From contig JAEBDY010000008.1 in the NCBI GenBank assembly GCA_049997955.1, forward strand, positions 414,295-478,294: a stretch of DNA of 64,000 bases. Reading direction: 5' to 3'. Source of the DNA: Umezawaea sp049997955 (GTDB taxonomy: Bacteria; Actinomycetota; Actinomycetes; Mycobacteriales; Pseudonocardiaceae). Below, one piece after another: positions 34,702-43,955 of the stretch. How positions within the stretch are numbered: the first letter of the stretch is position 1; each line of letters starts with the position of its first letter. A model generated the notes under the pieces. It was not told the origin of the DNA and searched no databases. It saw only the letters and a list, made by a program, of their open reading frames with translations. The position numbers were made by a program, and so were the translations under genes.

Positions 34702-34775
34702 TAGCGGGGACAGGATTTGAACCTGCGACCTCTGGGTTATGAGCCCAGCGAGCTACCGAGCTGCTCCACCCCGCG
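34702..34775 (-). tRNA. tRNA-fMet (CAT), copy 1
   Basis: The 74-nt gene starts CGCGGGG and ends CCCCGCT-A, giving the C1-U72 mismatch that marks actinobacterial initiator tRNAs. The anticodon loop CTCATAA gives CAT, and the three G-C pairs of the anticodon stem (GGG/CCC) are present. CCA is not encoded. Confidence 0.97.
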
Positions 34776-34900
34776 CCGCTTAACTTCATTTACTTGTTTC
34801 ACTCTGTCCTGCTGAGAACAACTATACACCCTCCCGCACCCGCTTTTTACCACCCCCTCCTTCACGCGGTTCCCGCAGCTCACAGCCCACGGCCAACACA

Positions 34901-34938
34901 AAAGACCCCCGTACGACCGAAGTCGTACGGGGGTCTTT
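34901..34938 (-). terminator. Terminator of the second tRNA-fMet
   Basis: A perfect 17-bp stem (AAAGACCCCCGTACGAC with its complement, loop CGAA) lies 8 bp beyond the tRNA end and on the minus strand runs into TTT. Confidence 0.88.
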
Positions 34939-34946
34939 CGAACCAG

Positions 34947-35020
34947 TAGCGGGGACAGGATTTGAACCTGCGACCTCTGGGTTATGAGCCCAGCGAGCTA
35001 CCGAGCTGCTCCACCCCGCG
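34947..35020 (-). tRNA. tRNA-fMet (CAT), copy 2
   Basis: Its sequence is identical to the copy 170 bp away, including the C1-U72 mismatch and the GGG/CCC anticodon stem. Flanking sequences differ and each copy has its own terminator, so the two are separate transcription units or a tandem precursor with an internal terminator. Confidence 0.97.
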
Positions 35021-35067
35021 CCGTTGTTGCTAAGCAGAACTGTACGCGGTCCTGCCCAACACATGCA

Positions 35068-35103
35068 AATCGGGTGGCCCCCATCGCTGGGGACCACCCG
35101 ATT
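35068..35103 (-). terminator. Terminator after the UPF0182 gene
   Basis: AATCGGGTGG pairs with CCACCCGATT, extended by CCCC/GGGG, 18 bp after the UPF0182 stop codon. Confidence 0.8.
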
Positions 35104-35121
35104 CACCTGTTCAGAGCCCTA

Positions 35122-38100
35122 TCACCCCGAGGGCGTCGCGGTAGGTGCCACGACAGACGAGGAGGGAGTGGGCGGCGCGGACGTGCCTGCGGCCGTGTAG
35201 GCACTGGTCCACTTCTTCCCGGCGTCCTCCAGCGCCTTGTAGGCGTTGCCCAGTGCGGCGAAGTCACCGCTGGTCTGCGCTGCCTTGACCGCGTCCAGTG
35301 CCGCCTGGATGTCCTTCGCCGCCTGCTGCAGCTCGGGCGTCAACTGTCCGCCGCCCGGAACCGTGGGCGTCGACGGCGACGTGGGCGAGGTCGGCGTGGT
35401 GCCCGGCTGCTGCCCGGTGCCCGGCACCTGGGCCGCGGCCCCGGTCAGAACCTGCTCCAGAGCCTCGGACAACGTCGGCGCGTACCCGACCTTGTCGCCG
35501 AAGCTCACGAGGACCTTCGACAGCTGCGGGAACGACGTGTTCTGACTGGCCCGTTCGATGTAGACCGGCTCCACGTAGAGCAGCCCACCCCCCACGGGCA
35601 ACGTCAGCAGGTTGCCGTAGACGACCTTCGTCTTCTGCTGCGTCAGCAGGTTCAGCTCGGAGCTGACCGTCGCGGACGTCAGGAACTGCGTCTGGATCTG
35701 CTGCGGCCCCTTCGCCTCGTTGTTCAACGTCAGCACGCTGATCTTCCCGTAGTTGTCCGGGTCGGATCTCGCCGTGACGTAGGCGGCCATGAACTCCCGG
35801 TTCTGCCGCACCAGCGAACTGGTCAGCTGGAAGCTCACCTTGTTCTTCTCCGTCGAGGTCGGGTCACCCGCCACGACGTAGAACGGCGGCTGCTGGTCGC
35901 GCGGTTGCTGCGCGGCCTGGGCCTGCTGCTCCAGCGTCGTCGCGTTGTCGATCGTCGGGTCGGACGGCACGCCCCAGAACGAGACGCCGGAGAAGAAGTC
36001 CCGCGGCTCGGTGACGTGGTACTTCGACAGAGTTTCGCGCTGGACCTTGAACAGGTCCTCCGGATAGCGGAGGTGCTCGCGCAGCGAAGCCGAGATCTCG
36101 CTGTTCGGCTTGACCGTGCCGGGGAAGACGCCCATCCACGCCTTGAGGACCGGGTCCTGCTGGTCCATCTCGTACAGGGTCACCTTGCCGTCGTAGGCGT
36201 CCACAGTGGCCTTGACGGAGTTGCGGATGTAGCTGATCTCGTCGTTCGGCAGCTGCGCGACGCCGGGGAGCGAGTCGTTGGTGACCTCGCCGAGGGGGGT
36301 CTTCTTGGCGTACGGGTAGTTGTCGAGCGTGGTGTAGCCGTCGACGATCCAGGTGATCTTCCCGTCCACAATGGCCGGGTACGGGTCGCCGTCGACCGTC
36401 AGCCACGGGGCGACCGCTTCGACGCGGTCCCTCGGGTGCCGGTTGAAGATGATCTTCGACTCGTCCGTGATCGCCTGGTTGAAGAGGATGTTCCGCTCGC
36501 CGTACGCGGCGGCGAACACCAGCTTGTTGAGGAGGCCGCCGATCCGCACACCGCCGGAGCCGGTGTAGGTGTACGACGAGCTGTCGGTGTCGTACTCGCC
36601 GGGAGCGCCCTCGTCACGGCCGCCGACGATCGCGTAGTCGGCCGCGCTGCCGAGCTCGCCGTAGTACGTGCGCGGCTGCTCGACGCCGAACGGACCGGGC
36701 TGGACCTTGCCGTCCGGAGCGACCTCGCTGGCCTGGAAGACCGGGTAACCACCGTTGCCGCCGTTGTCGGCGGGGGTGTTCACCTTGCTCGCCTCAGCGG
36801 CCACGAAACCGTTGCCGTGCGTGTAGATCAGGTGCTGGTTGATCCAGTCGCGCTGACCCTGCGGGATGCCCGCGGTGTTCAGCTCGCGGACCGCGACGAT
36901 GTAGTCCTGCAGGTCGCCGTCGACCTTGTACCGGTCGACGTCCAGCTTCTCCGGGAACCCGTAGAACGGCCGCAGCTGCTGGAACTGGGTGAAGGTCTTG
37001 GCCACCACGGCGGGGTCGAGCAACCGGATGTTGCCGAGCGTCGCCTGGTCCTGCTTCAGCTCCTCCAGGGAGACGTTCTGCTTGCCCTCGTAGGGTTTCG
37101 TCTCGACTTTGTCGTCCGTGAGTCCGAACGCCTGTTTCGTCGCGTTGATGTTCCGCTTGATCGACTCGGCCTCGCGCTCGATGGCGTTCGGCTTGACCGA
37201 GAACTGCTCCAGCACCGCGGGCCACGCGGCGCCGACGAGCACGCTGGACAGGATCAGCAGCACCGTCGCGATCGCGGGCAGCTGGACGTTGCGCAGCACC
37301 GCGCCGACGAAGAACGCGATCGCGCAGAAGACCGCGATGCACAGCAGGATCAGCTTGGCGGGCAGCACCGCGTTGAGGTCGGTGTACGTCGCGCCGTTGA
37401 ACTTGTCGTTGCGGTCGGAGAACAGCAGCATGTACCGGTCGAAGAAGTACGCGACCGCCTTGAGCAGCACGAACACGCCTGCCACGATGGCCAGGTGCGC
37501 GCGTGACGGGCCGGACAGCTGGCCGCCGCGGCCCGCGAGGCGGATGCCGCCGAACAGGTAGTGCGACACGACCGCGCCGACGAACGACACCGCGGTGGCG
37601 ATGAACAGCCACGAGAGCAGCCACATGTAGAAGGGCAGCTCGAAGGCGTAGAAGCCGATGTCGTGACCGAACTGCGGGTCGGTCACGCCGAACGGTGTCG
37701 CGTTGAGGAACAGCTGGAGCTGCTGCCAGTCCGCCTGCGCGGAACCGCCTGCGATCACGCCCACCAGGACGGGGATGCCGATCGCGAACAGGCGCATCCG
37801 GCGCGATACGACCGCGCGGTACCGCGCCACCGGGTCGTCCGGCCCGGTCACGGGCACGAACACCGGCCGGGTGCGGTAGGCGATGATGAGGTTGATGGCG
37901 ACGAGGCCGCCGACGAGCAGTCCGACGCCGAGGAACAGCGCCAACCGCGTGGTCAGCACGGTGCTGTAGACGCCGCGGAAGCCGACTTCGCCGAACCACA
38001 GCCAGTTGACGTAGGTGCCTAGCAGACGTGATCCGGTGATCAGCCCGACCAGGATCACGCCACCGATGATGAGCAGCAGCCTGCTTCGTCGGGACAGTTT

Positions 38101-38130
38101 GGGCAGTCCGACCGGGGGCCGTGTGGCCAC
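35122..38130 (-). CDS. UPF0182 family large membrane protein
   Basis: The 1002-residue protein from GTG 38130 is preceded by GGAGGG. It has seven predicted N-terminal membrane segments within about residues 20-320 (for example SRLLLIIGGVILVGLITG). A large extracytoplasmic domain of about 560 residues follows (YAERNILFNQAITDESKIIF region). The proline/threonine-rich tail contains TPTSPTSPSTPTVPGGG. It is the ortholog of M. tuberculosis Rv3193c by sequence type and neighbourhood. The function is unknown. It is divergent from the PPA1309 gene. Confidence 0.93.
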   Translation of the reverse strand: MATRPPVGLPKLSRRSRLLLIIGGVILVGLITGSRLLGTYVNWLWFGEVGFRGVYSTVLTTRLALFLGVGLLVGGLVAINLIIAYRTRPVFVPVTGPDDPVARYRAVVSRRMRLFAIGIPVLVGVIAGGSAQADWQQLQLFLNATPFGVTDPQFGHDIGFYAFELPFYMWLLSWLFIATAVSFVGAVVSHYLFGGIRLAGRGGQLSGPSRAHLAIVAGVFVLLKAVAYFFDRYMLLFSDRNDKFNGATYTDLNAVLPAKLILLCIAVFCAIAFFVGAVLRNVQLPAIATVLLILSSVLVGAAWPAVLEQFSVKPNAIEREAESIKRNINATKQAFGLTDDKVETKPYEGKQNVSLEELKQDQATLGNIRLLDPAVVAKTFTQFQQLRPFYGFPEKLDVDRYKVDGDLQDYIVAVRELNTAGIPQGQRDWINQHLIYTHGNGFVAAEASKVNTPADNGGNGGYPVFQASEVAPDGKVQPGPFGVEQPRTYYGELGSAADYAIVGGRDEGAPGEYDTDSSSYTYTGSGGVRIGGLLNKLVFAAAYGERNILFNQAITDESKIIFNRHPRDRVEAVAPWLTVDGDPYPAIVDGKITWIVDGYTTLDNYPYAKKTPLGEVTNDSLPGVAQLPNDEISYIRNSVKATVDAYDGKVTLYEMDQQDPVLKAWMGVFPGTVKPNSEISASLREHLRYPEDLFKVQRETLSKYHVTEPRDFFSGVSFWGVPSDPTIDNATTLEQQAQAAQQPRDQQPPFYVVAGDPTSTEKNKVSFQLTSSLVRQNREFMAAYVTARSDPDNYGKISVLTLNNEAKGPQQIQTQFLTSATVSSELNLLTQQKTKVVYGNLLTLPVGGGLLYVEPVYIERASQNTSFPQLSKVLVSFGDKVGYAPTLSEALEQVLTGAAAQVPGTGQQPGTTPTSPTSPSTPTVPGGGQLTPELQQAAKDIQAALDAVKAAQTSGDFAALGNAYKALEDAGKKWTSAYTAAGTSAPPTPSSSVVAPTATPSG

Positions 38131-38291
38131 GGTGCACCCTCCAGGTTCGCAGTGTGTCGATTGTCGGCTGGCCGACGTCTTCAATTAGTACGTTCTGTCC
38201 AACTCTACGGAGGCCGCGCGGAGTTCCCCGACCGGTTGTCCGATTCGGCCCTGCCTGCGCTCCCCGCGGTCGTGATGCGACCATAACGACC

Positions 38292-38834
38292 GTGTCAGAC
38301 ATTCATTCGACGGAGAACTCGCCCGTGCTCCTCCGCGCCGTCGCGCGCGAGGTGGAGGAGTTCGTGGCCACGGCCGGGTGGGACCAGGGCCTCCAGCTGT
38401 TCGCCCTCGTGCCGACGGCCGAGCTGCTCGCGCAGCAGCCCGAACTTGCGGGCCAGCTCGACCCCGAGGCGTCACCGCTGACCCCGATCGCGCAGGACGA
38501 GCTCCCCGACGCCGACCTGGCCGACGCGCTGCTCGGCATCGTCTGGCCCGACGTGGTCGCCGGATGCGCGCTGGCGCAGGAGATCCTGGTGCTGCCGCCG
38601 GAGGCCGAGGAGAAGCTGCGCGCCGAGGAGCTCGGCGACGAGGAGGCCCGCGCGTTCGCCGCGGCCCACCCGCAGCGCCGCGAGGCCCGGCTGGTGGCCG
38701 CCGTGCTGCGCGACGGCACCGCCGCGTGCGTGCTGCACCTGCGCGGGAACACGGAGATGCCCGACGAGCTCGTCGAGCACCCCGAGCTGGCGCCGAACCT
38801 GACCGACGCGCTGCTGGAGACGTTCAAGCCGTAG
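38292..38834 (+). CDS. PPA1309 family protein
   Basis: The 180-residue acidic, cytoplasmic protein from GTG 38292 is typical of this conserved actinobacterial family (motifs LQLFALVPTAELL, IVWPDVVAGCALAQE, ACVLHLRG). Its function is unknown. It always occurs near the UPF0182 and YlbL genes, here divergent from the first and convergent with the second. Confidence 0.88.
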   Translation: MSDIHSTENSPVLLRAVAREVEEFVATAGWDQGLQLFALVPTAELLAQQPELAGQLDPEASPLTPIAQDELPDADLADALLGIVWPDVVAGCALAQEILVLPPEAEEKLRAEELGDEEARAFAAAHPQRREARLVAAVLRDGTAACVLHLRGNTEMPDELVEHPELAPNLTDALLETFKP

Positions 38835-38894
38835 TCGAGCCGCGTTCGCGGCGGGCGAACACGCGGTCGGGCGTGTTCCGGCCGCGACCGGGCC

Positions 38895-40022
38895 TCAGCA
38901 GCTGGGCGCGTCCCCGCCCGCGGCGACGGCCTCGATGGACTGCACCGCTCCGGTCAGCGTCTCGACCTTGACCAGGCGCAGTCCCTCCGGCGCCTGCTGC
39001 TTGGCCTCGACGCAGTTGTCGGCGGGGACCAGGAAGGTCGTGGCGCCGCCCTCCTTCGCGGCGACCATCTTGAACGGGATGCCGCCGATGGGGCCGACCT
39101 CGCCCTTCTCGTTGATCTCGCCGGTGCCCGCGATGGACTGGCCGCCGTTCAGCTCGCCGGGCGTCAGCTTGTCCACGATGGACAGCGCGAACAGCAGGCC
39201 CGCTGACGGACCGCCGACCTCCGGCACCCCGATCTTGATCTCGAACGGGGCGTCGGCGCGGTCGACGGCCAGCACGCCCAGGAAGCCGGCCTCGCGCCCG
39301 TCCGCGCGACCGAGCGGCACCCGTGACGTCTGCTCCTTGCCCTCGCGGTCGTAGGTGATCTCGATCTCGTCGCCGGGCTTGGTGCTCTCCAGCGCGGACC
39401 TGACGTCGTCGGCCACGCCCACCTGCTTGCCGTTGACCGCGCGCAACCGGTCGTTGGGCTGCAGCACGGCGTCGGCGGCGCTGCCCTTGGTGATCTCCGC
39501 GGCGAGCACCTTCACCGGGTAGCCGAGGTAGCGCAGCGCGGCGACCTCGGCGCTGGTCTGCGAGTCCTGGAACGCCTTCGTGTTCTGGTCGCGGACCTCG
39601 TCCTTGGAGACGCCGGGCTTGAAGAACTCCTCGCGCGGCGCCAGCGCGTACCGGCCGCTCACCCACAGCCCGAGCGCGCCGAACAGCGAGAGGTCGTCGA
39701 TCAGCGACACCGTGGTCATCGTGAGCTTGCCGCCGGTGGGGAACGTGTCCTGGTTTTCGATGGACACCACGTTCGCTCCGTCGACCTGGCCGAGCGTGTC
39801 GTAGGTGGGTCCGGGGCCGAGCGCCACGTACGGCACCCGCGCGAACCCGCCCGCCAGTCCGAGCCCGATGACCACCAGGAAGCTGAACACGAGCGTCCAG
39901 GTCCGGCGCGTCAGCCCGGAGTCGTCCGACGGGGGCGGCACCGGGGGTGAGGCCGGGCCGATCGTCGTTCCACCGTCGCCGACGACGGTGTCCGTGGTGC
40001 CGCCCTCGCTGTGCTCGCTCAC
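38895..40022 (-). CDS. YlbL-type PDZ/Lon-family serine protease
   Basis: The 375-residue protein from GTG 40022 has a short cytoplasmic region, one membrane helix (about 40-62), a PDZ domain (about 150-230, containing VLQPNDRLRAVNGK) and a C-terminal Lon protease-like S16 domain. The catalytic Ser lies in GGPSAGLLFALS and the Lys in GGIPFKMVAAKEGG. The ortholog in M. tuberculosis is Rv3194c. It presumably cleaves membrane or extracytoplasmic substrates; the targets are unknown. Confidence 0.93.
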   Translation of the reverse strand: MSEHSEGGTTDTVVGDGGTTIGPASPPVPPPSDDSGLTRRTWTLVFSFLVVIGLGLAGGFARVPYVALGPGPTYDTLGQVDGANVVSIENQDTFPTGGKLTMTTVSLIDDLSLFGALGLWVSGRYALAPREEFFKPGVSKDEVRDQNTKAFQDSQTSAEVAALRYLGYPVKVLAAEITKGSAADAVLQPNDRLRAVNGKQVGVADDVRSALESTKPGDEIEITYDREGKEQTSRVPLGRADGREAGFLGVLAVDRADAPFEIKIGVPEVGGPSAGLLFALSIVDKLTPGELNGGQSIAGTGEINEKGEVGPIGGIPFKMVAAKEGGATTFLVPADNCVEAKQQAPEGLRLVKVETLTGAVQSIEAVAAGGDAPSC

Positions 40023-40124
40023 GGTTCGACAGAGTACGACCACCGCATGTGGATGACGTGACGTCCTCACGCTCGCAGCGAACCTGGGCCGCGCGCCCAG
40101 GCGTGCCCGCGTAACGTTGTGGGC

Positions 40125-41471
40125 ATGACTGACCTGCCGTTCGGGTTCGGGCCGTCGGACCCGGACGATGCCAACCGCAAGCCCTCCGACCAGGCCGGGC
40201 AGGGCAACCCCTTCGACTTCAACCAGCTCGGCGCGATGTTGAGCCAGCTCGGCGCGATGTTCAGCACGCAGAACGCGTCAGCCGGTCCGGTCAACTACGA
40301 CCTCGCCAAGCAGATCGCGCTCCAGCAGCTCGCGGGCAAGGGCGGCGGGATCGGGTTCGCCCCCGACCAGGACAAGGCCGTCACCGACGCCGTGCACCTG
40401 GCCGAGATGTGGCTGGACCCGGCGACCTCGCTCCCCGCGGGCAGCCGTGCGGTCCAGGGCTGGACTGCACGCGACTGGGTCGAGCGCACGCTGCCGACGT
40501 GGCAGCGCCTGTGCGACCCGGTGGCCCAGCGGGTCTCCGGCGCCTGGGTCGAGGCCATGCCCGCCGAGGCGAAGGAAGCGGCGGGCCCGCTCCTGTCCAT
40601 GCTCGGCCAGATGGGCGGCATGGCGTTCGGCTCGCAGCTGGGCGGCGCGCTCGCCCAACTGGGTGCCGAGGTGCTGACCTCGACCGACGTGGGCTTGCCC
40701 CTCGGTCCCGAGGGCACAGCCGCGCTGCTCCCGGCGAACATCGAGAAGTTCACCGAGGGCCTGGAACGCCCGGCCAGCGAGGTCATGGTCTTCCTGGCCG
40801 CCCGAGAAGCCGCCCACCAACGCCTCTTCACCCACGTGCCGTGGCTGCGCCAGCGCCTGCTGGACACGGTGGAGGAGTTCGCCAAGGGCATCAAGGTCGA
40901 CACCAGCGCCCTGGAGCAGATGGCGGGGCAGATCGACCCGTCGAACCCCGAGAGCATCGAAGAGGCCATGAAGTCGGGGATGCTGGAACCCCAGACCACG
41001 CCGGAGCAGAAGGCCGCGCTGGCCCGCCTCGAAACCCTCCTGGCCCTGGTGGAGGGCTGGGTGGACGTGGTCGTCTTCGACGCCGTGGGCGAACGCCTCC
41101 CCGGCGCGGCCGCACTGCGCGAGACCCTCCGCAGGCGCCGTGCCAGCGGGGGCCCGGCGGAGCAGACCTTCGCCACCCTCGTGGGCCTGGAACTCCGCCC
41201 GCGCCGCCTCCGCGCCGCTTCGGCGCTGTGGAAGCTGGTGGGCGACCAGCACGGCATCGAGGTCCGCGACAGCCTCTGGGAACACCCCGACCTCATCCCC
41301 AGCGTGGACGACCTGGACGACCCGCTGGAGTTCGCCGAACGCCTGGGCAACACCCGCAAGGCCCTCGAAGACCCGATGGCCGAGCTGGAGCGCACCCTCG
41401 CCGAGGAGAAGAAGGCCGAGGACGGCAAGCCGGACGACGGCAAGGACTCGGGCGAGACCCCGAACGCCTGA
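40125..41471 (+). CDS. Zinc-dependent metalloprotease family protein (DUF2342)
   Basis: The 448-residue protein from ATG 40125 has a low-complexity N-terminus with two LGAMLSQ/LGAMF repeats. A helical domain follows with the family motif FLAAREAAHQRLFTHVPWL (about 225-243), proposed to hold the metal ligands; it is not a canonical HExxH. The C-terminus is acidic. Actinobacterial relatives include M. tuberculosis Rv3195, in the same gene order. A perfect 16-bp terminator follows. Confidence 0.87.
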   Translation: MTDLPFGFGPSDPDDANRKPSDQAGQGNPFDFNQLGAMLSQLGAMFSTQNASAGPVNYDLAKQIALQQLAGKGGGIGFAPDQDKAVTDAVHLAEMWLDPATSLPAGSRAVQGWTARDWVERTLPTWQRLCDPVAQRVSGAWVEAMPAEAKEAAGPLLSMLGQMGGMAFGSQLGGALAQLGAEVLTSTDVGLPLGPEGTAALLPANIEKFTEGLERPASEVMVFLAAREAAHQRLFTHVPWLRQRLLDTVEEFAKGIKVDTSALEQMAGQIDPSNPESIEEAMKSGMLEPQTTPEQKAALARLETLLALVEGWVDVVVFDAVGERLPGAAALRETLRRRRASGGPAEQTFATLVGLELRPRRLRAASALWKLVGDQHGIEVRDSLWEHPDLIPSVDDLDDPLEFAERLGNTRKALEDPMAELERTLAEEKKAEDGKPDDGKDSGETPNA

Positions 41472-41480
41472 TCAGCTAGC

Positions 41481-41517
41481 CGCGAAGGCCACCACGTCAG
41501 CCGTGGTGGCCTTCGCG
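41481..41517. terminator. Bidirectional terminator between convergent proteases
   Basis: CGCGAAGGCCACCACG and its exact complement form a 16-bp stem with a 5-nt loop, 9 bp after the metalloprotease stop. The remaining 235 bp to the M48 gene show no convincing feature. Confidence 0.82.
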
Positions 41518-41753
41518 CTGTTCAAGGCCGGTGTCGAACGCCACGCAGGCCACCAGACTCCGAGACGGAAGCTCGCGGCACTGCCACCGAGCCGCTGAGC
41601 CCTCAGGAGCCGACGCACGTCGCCACGTGAGGCCGCGAAGCACCCGCACCCCGTACCTCCACCGAGGCACCGGCACTCAGACATGGGCGTTCTCCCAGCA
41701 GAGTGAAACGTCACCTGCCGCAACCAGAACCAGCCTCGCCCCGGTTCGAACCG

Positions 41754-42296
41754 TCAGTCCTCCTCGATCCCCAACCCCGCGGCCGCCGAGATCCCCTCCA
41801 GGTACCCCATGGCCCTCTCCGACTTCGGGTACCGGTGCACCAGCTCCCAGAAGTCCTTCCCGTGCCCCGGCACCCTCAGGTGCGCCAACTCGTGCACCAG
41901 CACGTAGTCCAGGACCCAGGACGGCACGTCGCGCAGCCGTTCGCTGATCCGGATCGTGCCCTCGGTGGGCGTGCACGACGCCCACCGCGTCCGCATCGGC
42001 GGCACCCAGCGCACGCTCGTGGGCTCCGCCTCGTCGTCCAGGTACCGCCCGGCCAGTTCCTCGCACCGGGCCAGCAGAGCGGCGTCCGACGTGCGTGCAG
42101 GCGACCGCCGACGTGTCTCGCTCCGCTGCAGGCGGCTGAGCATCTCCGCCACCCAGTGCTCTTCCTCGCCCTTGCTCATGCGGGCGGGCAGCAGCACGAC
42201 GACCGTGTCCCCCTCCCGATACGCGCTGACCATGCGGCGCCGCCGCGCGCTGCGGCGGACCTCCACATTGGTTTTGGCTACCTGCGGTTCGGCCAT
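41754..42296 (-). CDS. M48/YgjP-type metallopeptidase
   Basis: The 180-residue protein from ATG 42296 is of the YgjP-like (SprT/WLM) group: a basic N-terminus, the family motif RWASCTPTEGTIRISERL, the zinc site VLVHELAHLRVPGHG (HELAH plus a third His in GHGKDFWEL) and a short C-terminus. These are predicted cytoplasmic metallopeptidases of unknown substrate. It reads toward the DUF2342 metalloprotease. Confidence 0.9.
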   Translation of the reverse strand: MAEPQVAKTNVEVRRSARRRRMVSAYREGDTVVVLLPARMSKGEEEHWVAEMLSRLQRSETRRRSPARTSDAALLARCEELAGRYLDDEAEPTSVRWVPPMRTRWASCTPTEGTIRISERLRDVPSWVLDYVLVHELAHLRVPGHGKDFWELVHRYPKSERAMGYLEGISAAAGLGIEED

Positions 42297-42533
42297 GGCT
42301 CCAACGGTAAGGCCACCCACCGACAATTCGGGGCCGCCAAGCGGCCGTGAGGGATGACACGGTCGAGGCAGATTCCACCGAAAGGCGGCTGGACACGCGC
42401 TGGTGGACATGCAGGCATCCGCACGCATCCGGAGGTAGCGTGCTGCGCAGGCCCCCGAGTGCGGTGCAGAACGCGCCGCCCTCACGACGCTGTCGCCGCC
42501 CGGCGGATGTCAGCCAAAGCAAGGGAGGAACCC

Positions 42534-42689
42534 GTGGCCGAGACCTACAACGGCTACTGCGTGAAGTGTCGCGAGAAGCGCGACTTCTCTGGAGAGATCC
42601 ACGAGAACAACAACCGCAGGATGGCGAAGGGCAAGTGCCCCACGTGCGGCACCACGGTCACCCGAATCCTGGGCAAGGCCAAGGTCTGA
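42534..42689 (+). CDS. DUF5679 zinc-ribbon protein
   Basis: This 51-residue protein has two zinc-binding knuckles, YCVKCREKRDF and CPTCGTTVTRILG, and the whole length matches DUF5679. GTG 42534 is supported by AGGGAGGAA immediately upstream; a longer frame to the left is not convincing. Its function is unknown. It lies in the same position relative to the ThiF-like gene in many actinomycetes. Confidence 0.85.
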   Translation: MAETYNGYCVKCREKRDFSGEIHENNNRRMAKGKCPTCGTTVTRILGKAKV

Positions 42690-42836
42690 CGAAACCTGCT
42701 GGTGGGCGACCCGCGGGTCGTCCACCAGCACGTTCGTCAACCTCTCGTCAAGACCTCTCTCGACGCCCTGTGGACAGCTCCGGGGCCTGTGGACAAGCGT
42801 TTTGCCCCCGTCGAATCCGGGAGCACGCTGACCCCC

Positions 42837-43895
42837 GTGACCACCGGAACCCCTGAGCGGGACCTCTCCCGCAGGCCGCGAGTCCTGCCCGGCCTCCCCG
42901 TGCTGCTGCGCCGCAAGGGCGAGGTCCAGATCGGCACCGACCCCCGCCACGCCGTCGTCGTGGACGACCTCCCTCACCCTTTCGTGGATGAGTTGATGGC
43001 CCTCGACGGCCGCCACACGGTCGCTGAACTGGGTGAACGTTTGGCCGCGAAGGACGTGGATCCGGCCGAGTTCCTGCACCTGCTGGACCAGCTCGCGGAG
43101 GTCGGCCTGGTCGACGAGGCGGTGCCGGTCCCCGGCCGCCTGGTGGCCGACACGACGAGCCGGGCGCTGCGCACCGGGCGACCGGGGACGGGGACCGTCC
43201 TGGGCCGCGACCGGCTGGCGGTCGTCGTGCACGGCAACGGGCGCATCGCGGTCGCGACGGCCGCGCTGCTCGCAGCCTCGGGCATCGGCCGGGTGCACGT
43301 CGTGGCGAGCGGGCGCGTCGGCCCGGAGGACACCGGGTCCGGATACCTGGACACCGACGTGGGCCGTCCCCGGCGGGAAGCGGCGGTCGACGCCATCGAC
43401 CGGGCGTCGGGCGACGTGCGCACGGGGTGGATGACCAGCACCGGAGCACCGGACATGGTGGTGCTGACGGACTCGCTCGTGCCACCTCCCCAGCTGCTGA
43501 ACACCCTGATGCTGGAGGGCACCCAGCACCTCGTGGTCCGGACTCGGGAGGGCACCGCCGTCATCGGCCCGCTGGTCGTGCCGGGCCGGACGAGCTGCGT
43601 GCGGTGCACCCACCTGCACCGGACGGACCGGGACGCGGGTTGGCCCGCCGTCGCGACCCAGCTCGCGGACCGGACGCAGCCATCGGACGTGACGTCGGCC
43701 GCACTGTGCGCGTCGCTGGCGGTCGGGCAGGTCCTCGCCGCGCTGGATCCCGTCGAGGTCGGCCTCAGCCCACCGACGACCTGGAACGCGGCCCTGGAGG
43801 CGAATCCGCAGCTAGGGCTGCTGGAGCGCGTCGACCACCCGCCGCACCCGGCGTGCACCTGCGGCAGCGCGGGGGCTTCACCTCCTTCTGTGTAG
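42837..43895 (+). CDS. ThiF/E1-like protein (TOMM cyclodehydratase-type), orphan
   Basis: The 352-residue protein starts with a winged-helix peptide-clamp-like region (about 25-100: VLLRRKGEVQIG, DELMALDGRHTVAEL, FLHLLDQLAEVGLVDE). A Rossmann-like E1 fold follows (about 130-300: LAVVVHGNGRIAVATAALLA). Four cysteines (CVRCTHLHR and ACTCGS) form a zinc site. The usual ATP-binding arginine finger is not obvious. No precursor peptide or dehydrogenase lies nearby, and the gene occupies the Rv3196 position, so a housekeeping rather than RiPP role is likely. Confidence 0.8.
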   Translation: MTTGTPERDLSRRPRVLPGLPVLLRRKGEVQIGTDPRHAVVVDDLPHPFVDELMALDGRHTVAELGERLAAKDVDPAEFLHLLDQLAEVGLVDEAVPVPGRLVADTTSRALRTGRPGTGTVLGRDRLAVVVHGNGRIAVATAALLAASGIGRVHVVASGRVGPEDTGSGYLDTDVGRPRREAAVDAIDRASGDVRTGWMTSTGAPDMVVLTDSLVPPPQLLNTLMLEGTQHLVVRTREGTAVIGPLVVPGRTSCVRCTHLHRTDRDAGWPAVATQLADRTQPSDVTSAALCASLAVGQVLAALDPVEVGLSPPTTWNAALEANPQLGLLERVDHPPHPACTCGSAGASPPSV

Positions 43896-43955
43896 GTTTT
43901 GTGGTGGACAGGCGTTCCACTGCGACCTAGCCAAGGGGCGGGGGAGAATCACCGG

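Noticed and set aside
34984..37506. 840-codon plus-strand open frame opposite the UPF0182 gene
   Set aside because: Composition is that of an antisense frame, and UPF0182 on the other strand is a well-known full-length family.
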